A program made the position numbers and the translations under genes. Shown here piece after piece: positions 44,531 through 52,612 of a stretch of DNA of 64,000 nucleotides (positions are counted from its first letter, which is position 1; the number at the start of each line of letters is the position of its first letter). The notes below the pieces were generated by a model. The model made no database searches, was not told the DNA's origin, and saw only the letters and a list, made by a program, of their open reading frames with translations. The DNA comes from Secundilactobacillus silagincola (GTDB lineage Bacteria; Bacillota; Bacilli; Lactobacillales; Lactobacillaceae), in assembly GCF_002583405.1 (NCBI RefSeq), contig NZ_BCMJ01000003.1, forward strand, positions 248,001 to 312,000, in the 5' to 3' direction.

Positions 44531-44589
44531 AGGTATGCTGGGAATCGAACCCAGGTCACAACGTGTGCTGCCAATTACACCACATATCT
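44531..44589 (-). pseudogene. tRNA-like relic lacking the anticodon arm
   Basis: On the minus strand: acceptor arm AGATATG with CATACCT (one mismatch), bases TG, a D-arm GTGT-AATTGGCA-GCAC, then only about 10 bases, then a perfect T-arm CTGGG-TTCGATT-CCCAG. The total is 59 nt, about 13 short of a tRNA, with no CCA. The D-arm resembles lactobacillar tRNA-Gln. It cannot be a normal functional tRNA. Confidence 0.6.
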
Positions 44590-44624
44590 GCGTGAAACGA
44601 TGAAACTTGATTACTTAGAAAAAA

Positions 44625-45530
44625 TTATCCCCAAGCATTAATTGTGCCACTATAATCACTTTCAATTTGTGCAGCAGTTTTATTTTCAATATCATATGAA
44701 TCAATGGCTTTCTTCACTTTATCAGACCATTCATTACCACTCTTTGTCCAGCTATCATTAGCATTTTCAGTGTAGGTATAAACACCAGGCCCTTTTGAGC
44801 CAACTTCACTGGCATTATCAACATGAATGAAACCATCACTATCAGCAGCTTGGCCAGAATTACCAGTTGAGCTGGTGATATTATTTTGAGTAGCTGACTT
44901 ATGATCACCAGCAGTCAGATAACCGTGCCAAGTCCAGCCCTTAGTACCATCAGTCCCAACGACATAGTAATAGATAGAAGCCTTGCCCTTCTTGTAAACA
45001 TTGCGTTGCGCGGTAACAGCATAGGTAGCAGTATCACTTAAACTTTGACCACTCTTGAACTGGAACCAGTTATTATTGCCCTTCAACTGATAAACTTTAC
45101 CATTAGACTTCATAATGTAATCTTTGCTGGTGACGTTCTTCGGATTACTCAGCTGATAATCACGGCCCGTCTTCATATAGAGTTTGTTGACCCAGCCAGA
45201 CGCCCCGTTCTTGGCATTTTTAACATAGTAATAAGTGCTGCTGTGACGGCCATGTTTAATAGTTGTCTGCTTAGCCTTAGTCCATGTTGAATTGTGATAG
45301 CTCTTCAAATTATGACTGCTCTTTAAAGTGAAATGTACAGCACTGCCCTTAAAGCTATACGTCTTGCCCTTATTAGAGGTACTGTACATAGCCGTGGACT
45401 TAACGTTCTTGATACTAGTCCGATGATAAACGGTGCTGGCATTCGCCGTAGCTGCTAAACCAGTCAGACCAAACGTGACCGCACCGGCCGCTACCATCAT
45501 TTTAGTGATATGTTTCAAATTATTTTTCAT
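44625..45530 (-). CDS. Secreted protein with repeated SH3-like/GW-like modules
   Basis: 301 residues. The signal peptide has a basic N region, a hydrophobic core (MMVAAGAVTFGLTGLAATA) and ASA-like cleavage near residue 32. Two related modules follow, each with a tyrosine-rich strand and a GW motif: STYYYVKNAKNGASGWVNKL and SIYYYVVGTDGTKGWTWHGYL. These resemble wall-binding modules of lactobacillar exoproteins. A Ser/Asn-rich linker and an acidic C-terminal part (ENKTAAQIESDYSGTINAWG) follow. No LPxTG or catalytic motif. GGGGAG lies upstream of the ATG. Downstream lies the tRNA-like relic. Confidence 0.7.
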   Translation of the reverse strand: MKNNLKHITKMMVAAGAVTFGLTGLAATANASTVYHRTSIKNVKSTAMYSTSNKGKTYSFKGSAVHFTLKSSHNLKSYHNSTWTKAKQTTIKHGRHSSTYYYVKNAKNGASGWVNKLYMKTGRDYQLSNPKNVTSKDYIMKSNGKVYQLKGNNNWFQFKSGQSLSDTATYAVTAQRNVYKKGKASIYYYVVGTDGTKGWTWHGYLTAGDHKSATQNNITSSTGNSGQAADSDGFIHVDNASEVGSKGPGVYTYTENANDSWTKSGNEWSDKVKKAIDSYDIENKTAAQIESDYSGTINAWG

Positions 45531-45717
45531 TTTAATTTGCTCCCCTTAAAGTAACCGATCAATGATCCTTTTCTTTCCAACTTAGCTGATTTTAAACAAT
45601 TAATAACCATCAGCTACTCTGACAGTGGAACCACGCTTGAACCTTAGAGATCGTGCCTAATTTCAAAATTTTGGTTTATTGATATTTCAGCCACAATCAT
45701 TCTAAACTTTGCATAAC

Positions 45718-46314
45718 CTATCGCAGCGGATCTTTTTGGTCAAGCTTGTCCATCGATTTTTTAGTAGCGTGCTTTAAGACCGAGAAAGTCCCCAGCTTAG
45801 TCCACTTTTTCTCACTCCGGTTACCGCCAATATTCGGATCGATATGGTTCCAAAGTGCCTTGGTCGATACTTTGTATGAACTCCCAGATTTTTGAAATCT
45901 AATATGTTCCTCTGGCCATCCGGACATCTGTTTTGTCCGTTTAAATTCATACGTGTTTTTGCTGGTTTTTGCATAGGATAAATAAGGCGTAAAGACCCCA
46001 TTGCTATCATAATTGATGAAATTATCAGTAATGTAACCCTTGCCATTCTTGTAATACATCTTATTAATTTCATCAAAGTCATATGCCTTAATACCAGTAT
46101 TATAACTAAATGAAATAAATTTACGGCCGTAATAGTTCTTACCATACTCCGTCTTAACCTTATAATTAGTCACCCAATATTTATGGGTTTTAAAAGTACT
46201 TGGAATCCCTTTATGCCAAGTCACTTTCTTGGCCTGCGCATTAACGCCGTTAAAACCAAAAAACGCTGTCCCTAGTGCAACCAGCACCAACATTGATTTC
46301 CCTGTTTTCCTCAT
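45718..46314 (-). CDS. Small secreted protein of unknown function
   Basis: 198 residues. A signal peptide (KSMLVLVALGTAFFGFNGVN) has cleavage near AQA. The mature part is basic and rich in Lys, Tyr and Trp, with WHKGIPSTFKTHKYWVTNYK near the start, a pattern seen in many uncharacterised lactobacillar exported proteins. No enzyme motif is visible. GGAGGAAA precedes the ATG. Its promoter block (46391-46431) is shared with the region at 49191. Confidence 0.65.
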   Translation of the reverse strand: MRKTGKSMLVLVALGTAFFGFNGVNAQAKKVTWHKGIPSTFKTHKYWVTNYKVKTEYGKNYYGRKFISFSYNTGIKAYDFDEINKMYYKNGKGYITDNFINYDSNGVFTPYLSYAKTSKNTYEFKRTKQMSGWPEEHIRFQKSGSSYKVSTKALWNHIDPNIGGNRSEKKWTKLGTFSVLKHATKKSMDKLDQKDPLR

Positions 46315-46390
46315 AAGCTATTTCCTCCCAATTATTCTTTCCGGTAAGCAATTTCAAACATTATTTCCCCAGATTCAAAATTTCCTATAG

Positions 46391-46431
46391 GATCAATTTT
46401 AGTTTACTTCTAGAGGGACTTATAAGTCAAT
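46391..46431 (-). promoter_or_regulatory. Shared promoter block A for a secreted-protein gene
   Basis: On the minus strand ATTGACTTATAA is followed after a short variable stretch by AGAAGTAAACTAAAATTGAT. The likely -35 is TTGACT and the -10 is TAAACT (spacer 18). Nearly the same block occurs at 49191-49228. It lies about 80 bases ahead of ATG 46314. Confidence 0.5.
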
Positions 46432-46595
46432 AAGTGCCCGTTCACCATTAGATAATAGATATTATAGGTTATAAGAATTTTAAATTAACAAGTGATAGTG
46501 AGGCACTGCAAGCAATTAAGAATTAATCGACTTTTGGATTAATTCATGCTAATAAAAATTCTGATTTTGATATACTTTCTGTCCACCATATCAAT

Positions 46596-46641
46596 AAAAG
46601 TCGCCAGGGATCATCTTCCGACTTACCTGACGACTTTATTT
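46596..46641 (-). terminator. Terminator of the CAP-domain gene
   Basis: AAAGTCG-CAGG pairs with CCTG-CGACTTT with one mismatch, about 90 bases past the gene end. Confidence 0.65.
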
Positions 46642-46730
46642 AGGAGATATATTGCAGTTGTAAAAAGTCTAACATGCATATTAATGTTTAAAAATTCCCC
46701 TAGAAACTTCACTCTTCAATAGCTAGATCA

Positions 46731-47522
46731 CTAAGAATTATGGGAGAAAAGAACGAACATATAGATTGCTTCACCATGTTGTGTTCCCCCCACACCAATT
46801 TGCGTATGATCTTTACTGAGAATATAAGGTATGGCACCAATATCTCGATTCTGATCCGTGTAACGCATCCAAGAATAAACGGATCCCATGCCCCATTGAG
46901 TACCATTTCTATAATCAACAATTGGAAGTGACTTTGGCGCAATATAGCTATCGACAATCCAACCAGCATGTGGCGTACCCTCCACGTTCACTTTAAACTT
47001 TTTACCATCTTTCAGCATACGATCACTGTTCTTTTGGGCAATTTTGTCCAATTTAGTATTTTCTTTTAGAGCATATAAGCCCTTATTAGCACGTTCTTCA
47101 TTGATGCTAGAAATGGCCTGTTTTCGGTATGCCGATACACTATACTTACCATATCCCCATTTATTCCAAACATCGCTTGTAGGAACATATCCTTTTACTT
47201 TACCGTCTTTAGACACCAGGTAATTAAACGTAGCTGTATGACCACTAGTTTCACGGATGGTCACTTTTTTGGTTGCATAAAACTTTGTGTATAAATAATT
47301 TGTCATATGGTGGTTTTTATGGGTTAGTTTGGAACTCGAATACATCCATCCTCCCCCAACGTGAACCTTATGTTTTGACTTGTAGTTTGTGGTCTTAACG
47401 ACCTTAGCAGTCTTACTCTTTGCCAAAGCTGTATCAGTATGGTCTAGTTTTGCCCCTGTTACTCCAAAACTCATCACACTTAAAAACGTTACAGCTGAAA
47501 TCATAATGCTTTTAACTTTCAT
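46731..47522 (-). CDS. Secreted CAP/SCP-domain protein
   Basis: 263 residues. A signal peptide (IMISAVTFLSVMSFGVTGAK) is followed by a roughly 100-residue N-terminal module (KVHVGGGWMYSSSKLTHKNH; TATFNYLVSKDGKVKGYVPT) similar in style to wall-associated SH3-like modules. The C-terminal half is a CAP domain: ISSINEERANKGLYALKENT, LDKIAQKNSDRMLKDG, HAGWIVDSYI, and the final GEAIYMFVLFSH. The CAP His/Glu set is partly visible, but an activity is not assured. It lies in the accessory cluster of exported proteins. Confidence 0.75.
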   Translation of the reverse strand: MKVKSIMISAVTFLSVMSFGVTGAKLDHTDTALAKSKTAKVVKTTNYKSKHKVHVGGGWMYSSSKLTHKNHHMTNYLYTKFYATKKVTIRETSGHTATFNYLVSKDGKVKGYVPTSDVWNKWGYGKYSVSAYRKQAISSINEERANKGLYALKENTKLDKIAQKNSDRMLKDGKKFKVNVEGTPHAGWIVDSYIAPKSLPIVDYRNGTQWGMGSVYSWMRYTDQNRDIGAIPYILSKDHTQIGVGGTQHGEAIYMFVLFSHNS

Positions 47523-47695
47523 GATTATTTCCCCCTGTCTTCAATCATTGTTCCTAATTTCACAATGATTCCAGAATAAATTTCTAAACCATGTTAACCC
47601 CTAAATCTCCAAAAATAATAGACAACGTACGACATAATTATCCCTGCTGGCTATCACATCATTGGTAAAACACACGAGCGTTGGCTTTTCACTAT

Positions 47696-48079
47696 TTACT
47701 TTTTGGTATATTTAAAACCACTAGCTAAGTCACTCGCACCAGTAGCTGAGGTGATAACAAAAGACTTTTTATTGTCTGATAAAGTAGCATTCATCTGGAA
47801 CCGCCCAAACTTTACAGTGAGCTGATCGTTTTTAATCTTATAAGTGCCAGTATTCATTTTTTCTCCATCAGCATACTCTGTGACTTTATCACCATTAAAT
47901 TTCAACGTATCTGTGGATTTCGTGAAAAATGCATTTATTGTGTGCGAATAGCTACCACTTAAATGTTTAGGCTTTAATACAAAAAAACCGATAATCAGAA
48001 CTGCTACCACTACTGCAATTATCCATTTTGTCTTAGTCTCTTTCGACATGCTGTCGTTATTACTGTTATTGTTATCCAT
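47696..48079 (-). CDS. Membrane-anchored protein with small beta-rich extracellular domain
   Basis: 127 residues: an Asn/Ser-rich cytoplasmic N terminus, one membrane helix (WIIAVVVAVLIIGFFVL) and an outer domain of about 80 residues with alternating strands (GSYSHTINAFFTKSTDTLKF; GTYKIKNDQLTVKFG). The domain looks like small lipocalin-like DUFs of lactobacilli. No function is assigned. AGGGGGGAATTTAAC precedes the ATG. Confidence 0.65.
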   Translation of the reverse strand: MDNNNSNNDSMSKETKTKWIIAVVVAVLIIGFFVLKPKHLSGSYSHTINAFFTKSTDTLKFNGDKVTEYADGEKMNTGTYKIKNDQLTVKFGRFQMNATLSDNKKSFVITSATGASDLASGFKYTKK

Positions 48080-48173
48080 GTTAAATTCCCCCCTGATTAG
48101 CTAAAATTACCACAATCTGTACCGCTGAACTTAATTTTCCCAACATCCTCGTTTGTAAAACAGTAACTCATTT

Positions 48174-48737
48174 TTAGTCATATACATACCACCCATGCGA
48201 ACTAGAATAACGATACTTATCATAATAAGGATGAGCTTTGAAAGCCCAGTTATACCACCATGGTTGACTCGAATAAACATGCGTATGCGCTTTGAGCATA
48301 ACATGTTTTTTATCAGTAGGCGGCAACAACGAGATGAGTTTATGACCCGATCGCCAAGTGTTGTAACGATATAAATTAGCATCCAAAAGACTAACGTACC
48401 AAGTGTTTTTACCGTACTTTAACTGCATTACTTTCGGATACCCTTTGACCTTGCGAGCATAAAAAATTTTTTCATAACCCGGATCACTAAATACACCATA
48501 AAATCCTGAAACGCTTGCTGCAGTTGTAGGGTGCGCAGCTGCCCATAAAGTTGTGTACAGCTGTGTATCTTTTCCTTCATAACCACCGTACATGAACGCC
48601 TGATGATAAGTTGTGTAACTGAAAGAATTAGATGAAGTTGTCCGATACTTCAAAACTTTTGCATTCGCTTGGGTCGTAAATGCCATAAATACGAACATGG
48701 TTGCTAAAAAAACACCAAGTATCCTCTTAAATTTCAT
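48174..48737 (-). CDS. Secreted Tyr/Trp-rich protein of unknown function
   Basis: 187 residues. A signal peptide (RILGVFLATMFVFMAFTTQA) has cleavage near ANA. The mature protein is rich in Tyr, Trp and His (YKFSS-like spacing; QPWWYNWAFKAHPYYDKYRY) and lacks known motifs. It resembles its neighbours in size, signal type and composition. It lies far (about 260 bases) from the upstream small frame at 49002-49103, with no gene between. Confidence 0.62.
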   Translation of the reverse strand: MKFKRILGVFLATMFVFMAFTTQANAKVLKYRTTSSNSFSYTTYHQAFMYGGYEGKDTQLYTTLWAAAHPTTAASVSGFYGVFSDPGYEKIFYARKVKGYPKVMQLKYGKNTWYVSLLDANLYRYNTWRSGHKLISLLPPTDKKHVMLKAHTHVYSSQPWWYNWAFKAHPYYDKYRYSSSHGWYVYD

Positions 48738-49001
48738 GTTTACACCCTCTAAACTTATTTAATTAACTTTAAATAAAAAAACTACTTTTATATCAACATA
48801 TTCCTGCCATCAACCTTGCCCGTAAGCATTTTGGTTGATTTATCCCATACAGCAATGTTGAGAAAGCATTTTCATATAACTCGAGAATCCAGTTTCTGAT
48901 TATCTGTGCTGCACTACCAGCGCTAACCGATTTCAGATGAATTTACAAATTAACATCAAACCAGCAGATCAGAACTTAACTTATGATTCCCTTTTGATTC
49001 C
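48738..49001. other. Leader region of the secreted-protein gene
   Basis: About 260 AT-rich bases with no gene or clear hairpin that I can support. Confidence 0.35.
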
Positions 49002-49103
49002 TTAGGTATACACTCCCTTCACGTGATTATTGATAGCATTAAATCTAAAAATAAATATTATTAAGATGCTCGATGCTACTGCCCGACTATTTTTCTCCCA
49101 CAT
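49002..49103 (-). CDS. Possible 33-residue hydrophobic peptide
   Basis: ATG 49103 has an excellent ribosome site (GGGGGG, 8 bases upstream) and encodes 33 residues with a hydrophobic centre (AVASSILIIFIF). It sits about 88 bases after promoter block B, in the same position as the secreted-protein gene after block A. It may be the truncated start of a lost exported protein or a genuine small peptide. Confidence 0.35.
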   Translation of the reverse strand: MWEKNSRAVASSILIIFIFRFNAINNHVKGVYT

Positions 49104-49190
49104 ATACAGTTCCCCCCTAAAACATCGTTCTAATACAATAAGAAAATGACAATTCAAAATCCCTTCTTTTGATTTACCAAATTCTTATGA

Positions 49191-49228
49191 ATCAATTTTA
49201 GTTTACTTCTATTAATTTATAAGTCAAT
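49191..49228 (-). promoter_or_regulatory. Shared promoter block B
   Basis: On the minus strand ATTGACTTATAA, a variable stretch two bases shorter than in block A, then AGAAGTAAACTAAAATTGAT. TTGACT and TAAACT are 16 bp apart. Confidence 0.5.
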
Positions 49229-49375
49229 GAAAATTTAGGTTATGGTTTATAGTTCTATTAAATTGAAGCAAGACTAATGTGACAGCATCCCAACATAACT
49301 AAAAATCGGTATTTATAGGTCACTTTTAGATATTTGCATAAAGGAGTGATACAAATAAATGTGATCTTGTATCAC

Positions 49376-49405
49376 AAAAAAGCCTACCAAAATAGCAGAC
49401 TTTTT
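49376..49405 (-). terminator. Terminator of the MarR/DHA2 operon
   Basis: On the minus strand AAAAAGTCT pairs with AGGCTTTTT around an 11-base loop, followed by T. It is about 95 bases past the transporter gene. An adjoining GTGATACA/TGTATCAC repeat (49346-49375) is unexplained. Confidence 0.6.
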
Positions 49406-49497
49406 AAGTAAAATTCAAGTTTAGCTTGTAATACTGATAGATTTAAATACCAGCATAAATTATTCCATACTCAAAATACACAATCGAGATTGCTAAT

Positions 49498-50880
49498 CTA
49501 TTCTCGCTGTTTTCTCAACGTCCAACCTAACATGATCAATGCAATCACACTAAAGATCAGTAACAGCCAAAGCGCCCACTGACTACCAAGCATGGTACCA
49601 GCTACCTGTGGCCGTCCCTTCTGACCGCTAGCAACAATGGCTGAAGCAATCGCCGTTCCCAGCGCAGCCGCAAACTGCTGTAGGGTATTCATAATGGCGT
49701 TGCCGTCAGCTTGTTGCTGCTTTGATAATTGGTTCAGCGTATCAGTCAACACATTACCAAAGGCCAGTCCAATTCCCAACATAAAGCCTACGTACAAACC
49801 AATGACTTGACCGTCGCTCAATGGCATACGGAATAATCCGAACGCAATCATCGAAACGAACACAATCGTTGTACCAATCAAGATTGGCCGGCGTGGACCA
49901 AAGTGGTCGTATAAACGCCCGCTGATGGGTGCTAGCACTGCGCCAAGCGCTGCACCAGGGAGCACAATCAAACCAGCTTGTAATGCGGTGGCTTTGTTAA
50001 CAAGCTGTAAATAATTCGGCAAGATAAACGACAGTCCTAACGCCATCATCTGAAACATTAAGAAAGCGAAAACGTGCTGAGAAAAGCTGGCACGACTAAA
50101 GGGTGTTAAATCCAAAATGGGCTGTGTTTGTCGCCGCTCTCTTAGAACAAATACGACCAACGCGATTACGCCCACTATGAAAGCAGTCCAGGCGAAGAGA
50201 TGCGAAATCGTATTTGAATTAAATTCACTCACACCAAAAATAAGACCACTGAAAGCTAAAATTAATAACACGACACTTAAAATATCTAGCTGACTTGGCT
50301 GTAATGGCTGTTTTTGCCGAATACAGCTAACGCCTAATACCAACGAAATCAGAAGAATTGGTATTAAGAAAACAAAAATATACCGCCAGCTCAAATACGT
50401 GGTCACTATACCGCCAAAAGTGGGACCAATTGCTGGAGCGATCCCTGTGATCAGCGTCCCTACCCCCATCATGGCACCAATTCTCGAACGGGGAACCTGC
50501 TCTAAAATGATGTTAAACATTAATGGCAAAGCGATACCAGTACCTAAGCCCTGGACAGCACGTCCCAGCAGTAACACCCAAAAAGCCGGGGCACTGCCAT
50601 CTAAAATCAGGCCTAGCATAAACAATAAATTAGCGACAATAAAGAGACGTCGCATCTTGAACGTCCGTTTAAGGTACGCGGATAACGGAATCACCGCTGC
50701 CACGATCAACAGATACAGTGTGGTCAGCCACTGTACGGTGCTCGTGTTCACACTAAATTCATGCATAATCGTGGGAAAAGTAATGTTCATGGCAGTTTCC
50801 ACAATGACACCGCTAAAAGACAGTAATCCGGTGGCAAAAATTGCTCCGATTACGCGAGGTTCAATTCGCGCCTCACTCAT
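49498..50880 (-). CDS. DHA2-family MFS multidrug exporter
   Basis: About 460 residues, 14 membrane segments. Start region IGAIFATGLLSFSGVIVETA, the family motif A-like AYLKRTFKMRRLF, GLGTGIALPLMFNIILEQVP, and motif C-like GTLITGIAPAIGPTFGGIV. It is of the EmrB/LmrB group that exports drugs by proton antiport. ATG 50880 follows GGGGG and overlaps the MarR stop (ATGA), so the pair is coupled and probably induced by a MarR ligand. Confidence 0.9.
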   Translation of the reverse strand: MSEARIEPRVIGAIFATGLLSFSGVIVETAMNITFPTIMHEFSVNTSTVQWLTTLYLLIVAAVIPLSAYLKRTFKMRRLFIVANLLFMLGLILDGSAPAFWVLLLGRAVQGLGTGIALPLMFNIILEQVPRSRIGAMMGVGTLITGIAPAIGPTFGGIVTTYLSWRYIFVFLIPILLISLVLGVSCIRQKQPLQPSQLDILSVVLLILAFSGLIFGVSEFNSNTISHLFAWTAFIVGVIALVVFVLRERRQTQPILDLTPFSRASFSQHVFAFLMFQMMALGLSFILPNYLQLVNKATALQAGLIVLPGAALGAVLAPISGRLYDHFGPRRPILIGTTIVFVSMIAFGLFRMPLSDGQVIGLYVGFMLGIGLAFGNVLTDTLNQLSKQQQADGNAIMNTLQQFAAALGTAIASAIVASGQKGRPQVAGTMLGSQWALWLLLIFSVIALIMLGWTLRKQRE

Positions 50881-51296
50881 TTTACAACCCCCTTGATCCA
50901 ATACTGCAGCATACGTTCAAAATCAGCTCGCTCAGAAGCAGTAAACTGTTCAACAAATCCCGCCTGAATACGGTCCATGTAGGCTTGTGTAGCCTGTTGA
51001 AGTTGCTTTCCTTTAGTGGTCAATGTGACCTGTTTTTGTCGGCCATCTTTAGCGAAGCGTGCTTGTTTTACCAAGTCACGAGCCTGCATACGTTGCAACA
51101 GCACTGTGGCTGTAGACCGACGAATGCTGAATTCCGCCTCAATATCACGTTGAAGGCAAACACCTTCAGTACTTGCGAGAAACTCTAGTATCGACATTTG
51201 GGTACCGGTTAAATCATACTGACGCGCATATTCATCCATTTGTCTAATCAACTGATTGTCCGCTAATTTAATCAATCGACCGTAATTCGTTTCCAT
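50877..51296 (-). CDS. MarR-family transcriptional regulator
   Basis: 139 residues: winged helix with TGTQMSILEFLASTEGVCLQ, FSIRRSTATVLLQRMQARDL and the wing FAKDGRQKQVTLTTKGKQL. It overlaps the DHA2 exporter gene by ATGA. A CGTTAG-CTGA-CTAACG palindrome lies just upstream of its start and is the probable operator. Confidence 0.92.
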   Translation of the reverse strand: METNYGRLIKLADNQLIRQMDEYARQYDLTGTQMSILEFLASTEGVCLQRDIEAEFSIRRSTATVLLQRMQARDLVKQARFAKDGRQKQVTLTTKGKQLQQATQAYMDRIQAGFVEQFTASERADFERMLQYWIKGVVK

Positions 51297-51311
51297 TCAA
51301 TCAAACCCTTT

Positions 51312-51333
51312 CGTTAGCTGACTAACGATTATG
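51312..51333 (-). promoter_or_regulatory. Probable MarR operator and -10 for the DHA2 operon
   Basis: A perfect palindrome CGTTAG-CTGA-CTAACG (51312-51327) abuts a -10-like CATAAT on the minus strand (51328-51333), so a bound repressor would block initiation. A further TTAGC half site follows. Confidence 0.6.
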
Positions 51334-51361
51334 TTAGCACAATATTTCGACGAGAACAACG

Positions 51362-51401
51362 AAAAAAAACACTTAGGCCAGTTGAGGTCCAAGTGTTTTT
51401 T
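51362..51401 (-). terminator. Terminator after the 69-residue gene
   Basis: AAAAACACTT-GG pairs with CC-AAGTGTTTTTT, about 40 bases after the gene ending at 51444. Confidence 0.75.
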
Positions 51402-51443
51402 CGATTTAAATCAAATTATAGATTTTAGTTTACCCCTTAACGA

Positions 51444-51653
51444 TTAAAAGGTGAACTTGTATTTAATGATCATCCTCGGCCGTTTAGGCATATGCACCCC
51501 ATCTTCATAGAGTTGCAAGTAGCTGGCAGCCTCGATGTCGCCATCATCAGACCGCTCGTTTAGCTCCCTGAGTGCAGCCGTTTTCAGCATAAACCACGAC
51601 CAGCCACGACCAAATAAGCGGTTGTAAAGTTCTTCATTTGTTTCATCTTGCAT
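51444..51653 (-). CDS. Hypothetical protein, 69 residues
   Basis: A small protein with an acidic first half (MQDETNEELYNRLFGRGWSW) and a basic C terminus (KRPRMIIKYKF). No motif is recognised. The ribosome site is poor: GAGG lies about 13 bases before the ATG. It is followed by a good terminator and lies 84 bases downstream of yozE on the same strand, supporting a real transcript. Confidence 0.5.
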   Translation of the reverse strand: MQDETNEELYNRLFGRGWSWFMLKTAALRELNERSDDGDIEAASYLQLYEDGVHMPKRPRMIIKYKFTF

Positions 51654-51737
51654 TGTTAAATGCGCGCCTCTGTTCTGATTTGTAGTTCAGTTACTCTGAC
51701 TATTACCATAACACTTAGTTAAAAGATCAGCCAGTCT

Positions 51738-51956
51738 CTAATCTTGCTCTAAATACATTTGCCAAGCTTTGTCAAACACCGTCATGGACGGTAAATAACT
51801 GGCGTTTTCTTCGAGATACTTGGATAACACGTCAAACTGCGTCTCTTGCTTTGGAAAGGCCTGATCATAAAACGCATTGTTGGCAAACTCAGCCACGGGT
51901 TCGTAGTCTTCGGGATTGCGCTGCGTCATTAAAAATTGGTAGAAACTTTGTCTCAC
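51738..51956 (-). CDS. YozE family SAM-like protein
   Basis: 72 residues, full length for the UPF0346/YozE_SAM family: SFYQFLMTQRNPEDYEPVAE, NNAFYDQAFPKQETQF and YLEENASYLPSMTVFDKAW. The family adopts a sterile-alpha-motif-like fold; its function is unknown. GTG 51956 follows GGAGGGG. It follows ypmS by 13 bases in a conserved ypmR-ypmS-yozE order. Confidence 0.88.
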   Translation of the reverse strand: MRQSFYQFLMTQRNPEDYEPVAEFANNAFYDQAFPKQETQFDVLSKYLEENASYLPSMTVFDKAWQMYLEQD

Positions 51957-51969
51957 AACGACCCCTCCT

Positions 51970-52596
51970 TTAGGATTTAGACTTTGGAATCAACACTTTA
52001 AACTCAAATTTGCCAGCACCGTTCATATCAATTTTTTCGGCACGATACTGAACGCCATTCGTTCTAAAACGTTGCAGGTCCATTGTAATCGTTTTTTGAT
52101 GGACGTTTAATTCGACCCATTTTGGTAAATTATACTGTGCCTTAATGTAACTGAGTACCGCACTGACGGGAACGTTTAACTGTCCCACCGCCAATTTGCC
52201 AGCCTTAAGTTGAACGTTGCCGTTAGCCAATACGGTTGGCTTTAACGTCAGCCCAAAGTTCACCGGCAGACCCAGTAACTTCGTTTGACCAGTTAAAACG
52301 GCATCGTTGTGGACTTCAAACTGATAATCAACTTTTTGTTTACTTTGATCTTGGAACTGGCCTAAATAGTAAGCGGCCATAGCGTTTAACTGTTTTTTAT
52401 TCAGATTCACGTTAAAACTGGCTGCCGTTGCTGAGGCGTTGATGGGTGTGGTATTTTCTTTCGGTGCCGAAAACACCTTAACGCCCATGGTACCAATCCC
52501 CAGTACAATAATGGCTATCAACGCAATAAACGCCCATTTCCAGGGATTAATGGTTTTCTTTGCTGCTGTATGTTCTTGTCGACTTTCTGTGTTCAA
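51970..52596 (-). CDS. ypmS: YpmS family membrane-anchored protein (DUF2140)
   Basis: 208 residues: a short cytoplasmic N terminus, one membrane helix (WAFIALIAIIVLGIGTMGV) and an outer domain with VNLNKKQLNAMAAYYLGQFQ and LPVNFGLTLKPTVLANGNVQ. The function is unknown; the family commonly lies beside the SGNH lipase YpmR. TTG 52596 follows GAGGTGATGTT. Sixteen bases separate it from the lipase gene. Confidence 0.85.
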   Translation of the reverse strand: MNTESRQEHTAAKKTINPWKWAFIALIAIIVLGIGTMGVKVFSAPKENTTPINASATAASFNVNLNKKQLNAMAAYYLGQFQDQSKQKVDYQFEVHNDAVLTGQTKLLGLPVNFGLTLKPTVLANGNVQLKAGKLAVGQLNVPVSAVLSYIKAQYNLPKWVELNVHQKTITMDLQRFRTNGVQYRAEKIDMNGAGKFEFKVLIPKSKS

Positions 52597-52612
52597 AACA
52601 TCACCTCAAAAT

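Noticed and set aside
49346-49375. GTGATACA/TGTATCAC inverted repeat and a 21-codon frame inside it
   Set aside because: It lies against the terminator of the DHA2 operon, the frame overlaps that terminator, and there is no family resemblance to known small toxins.
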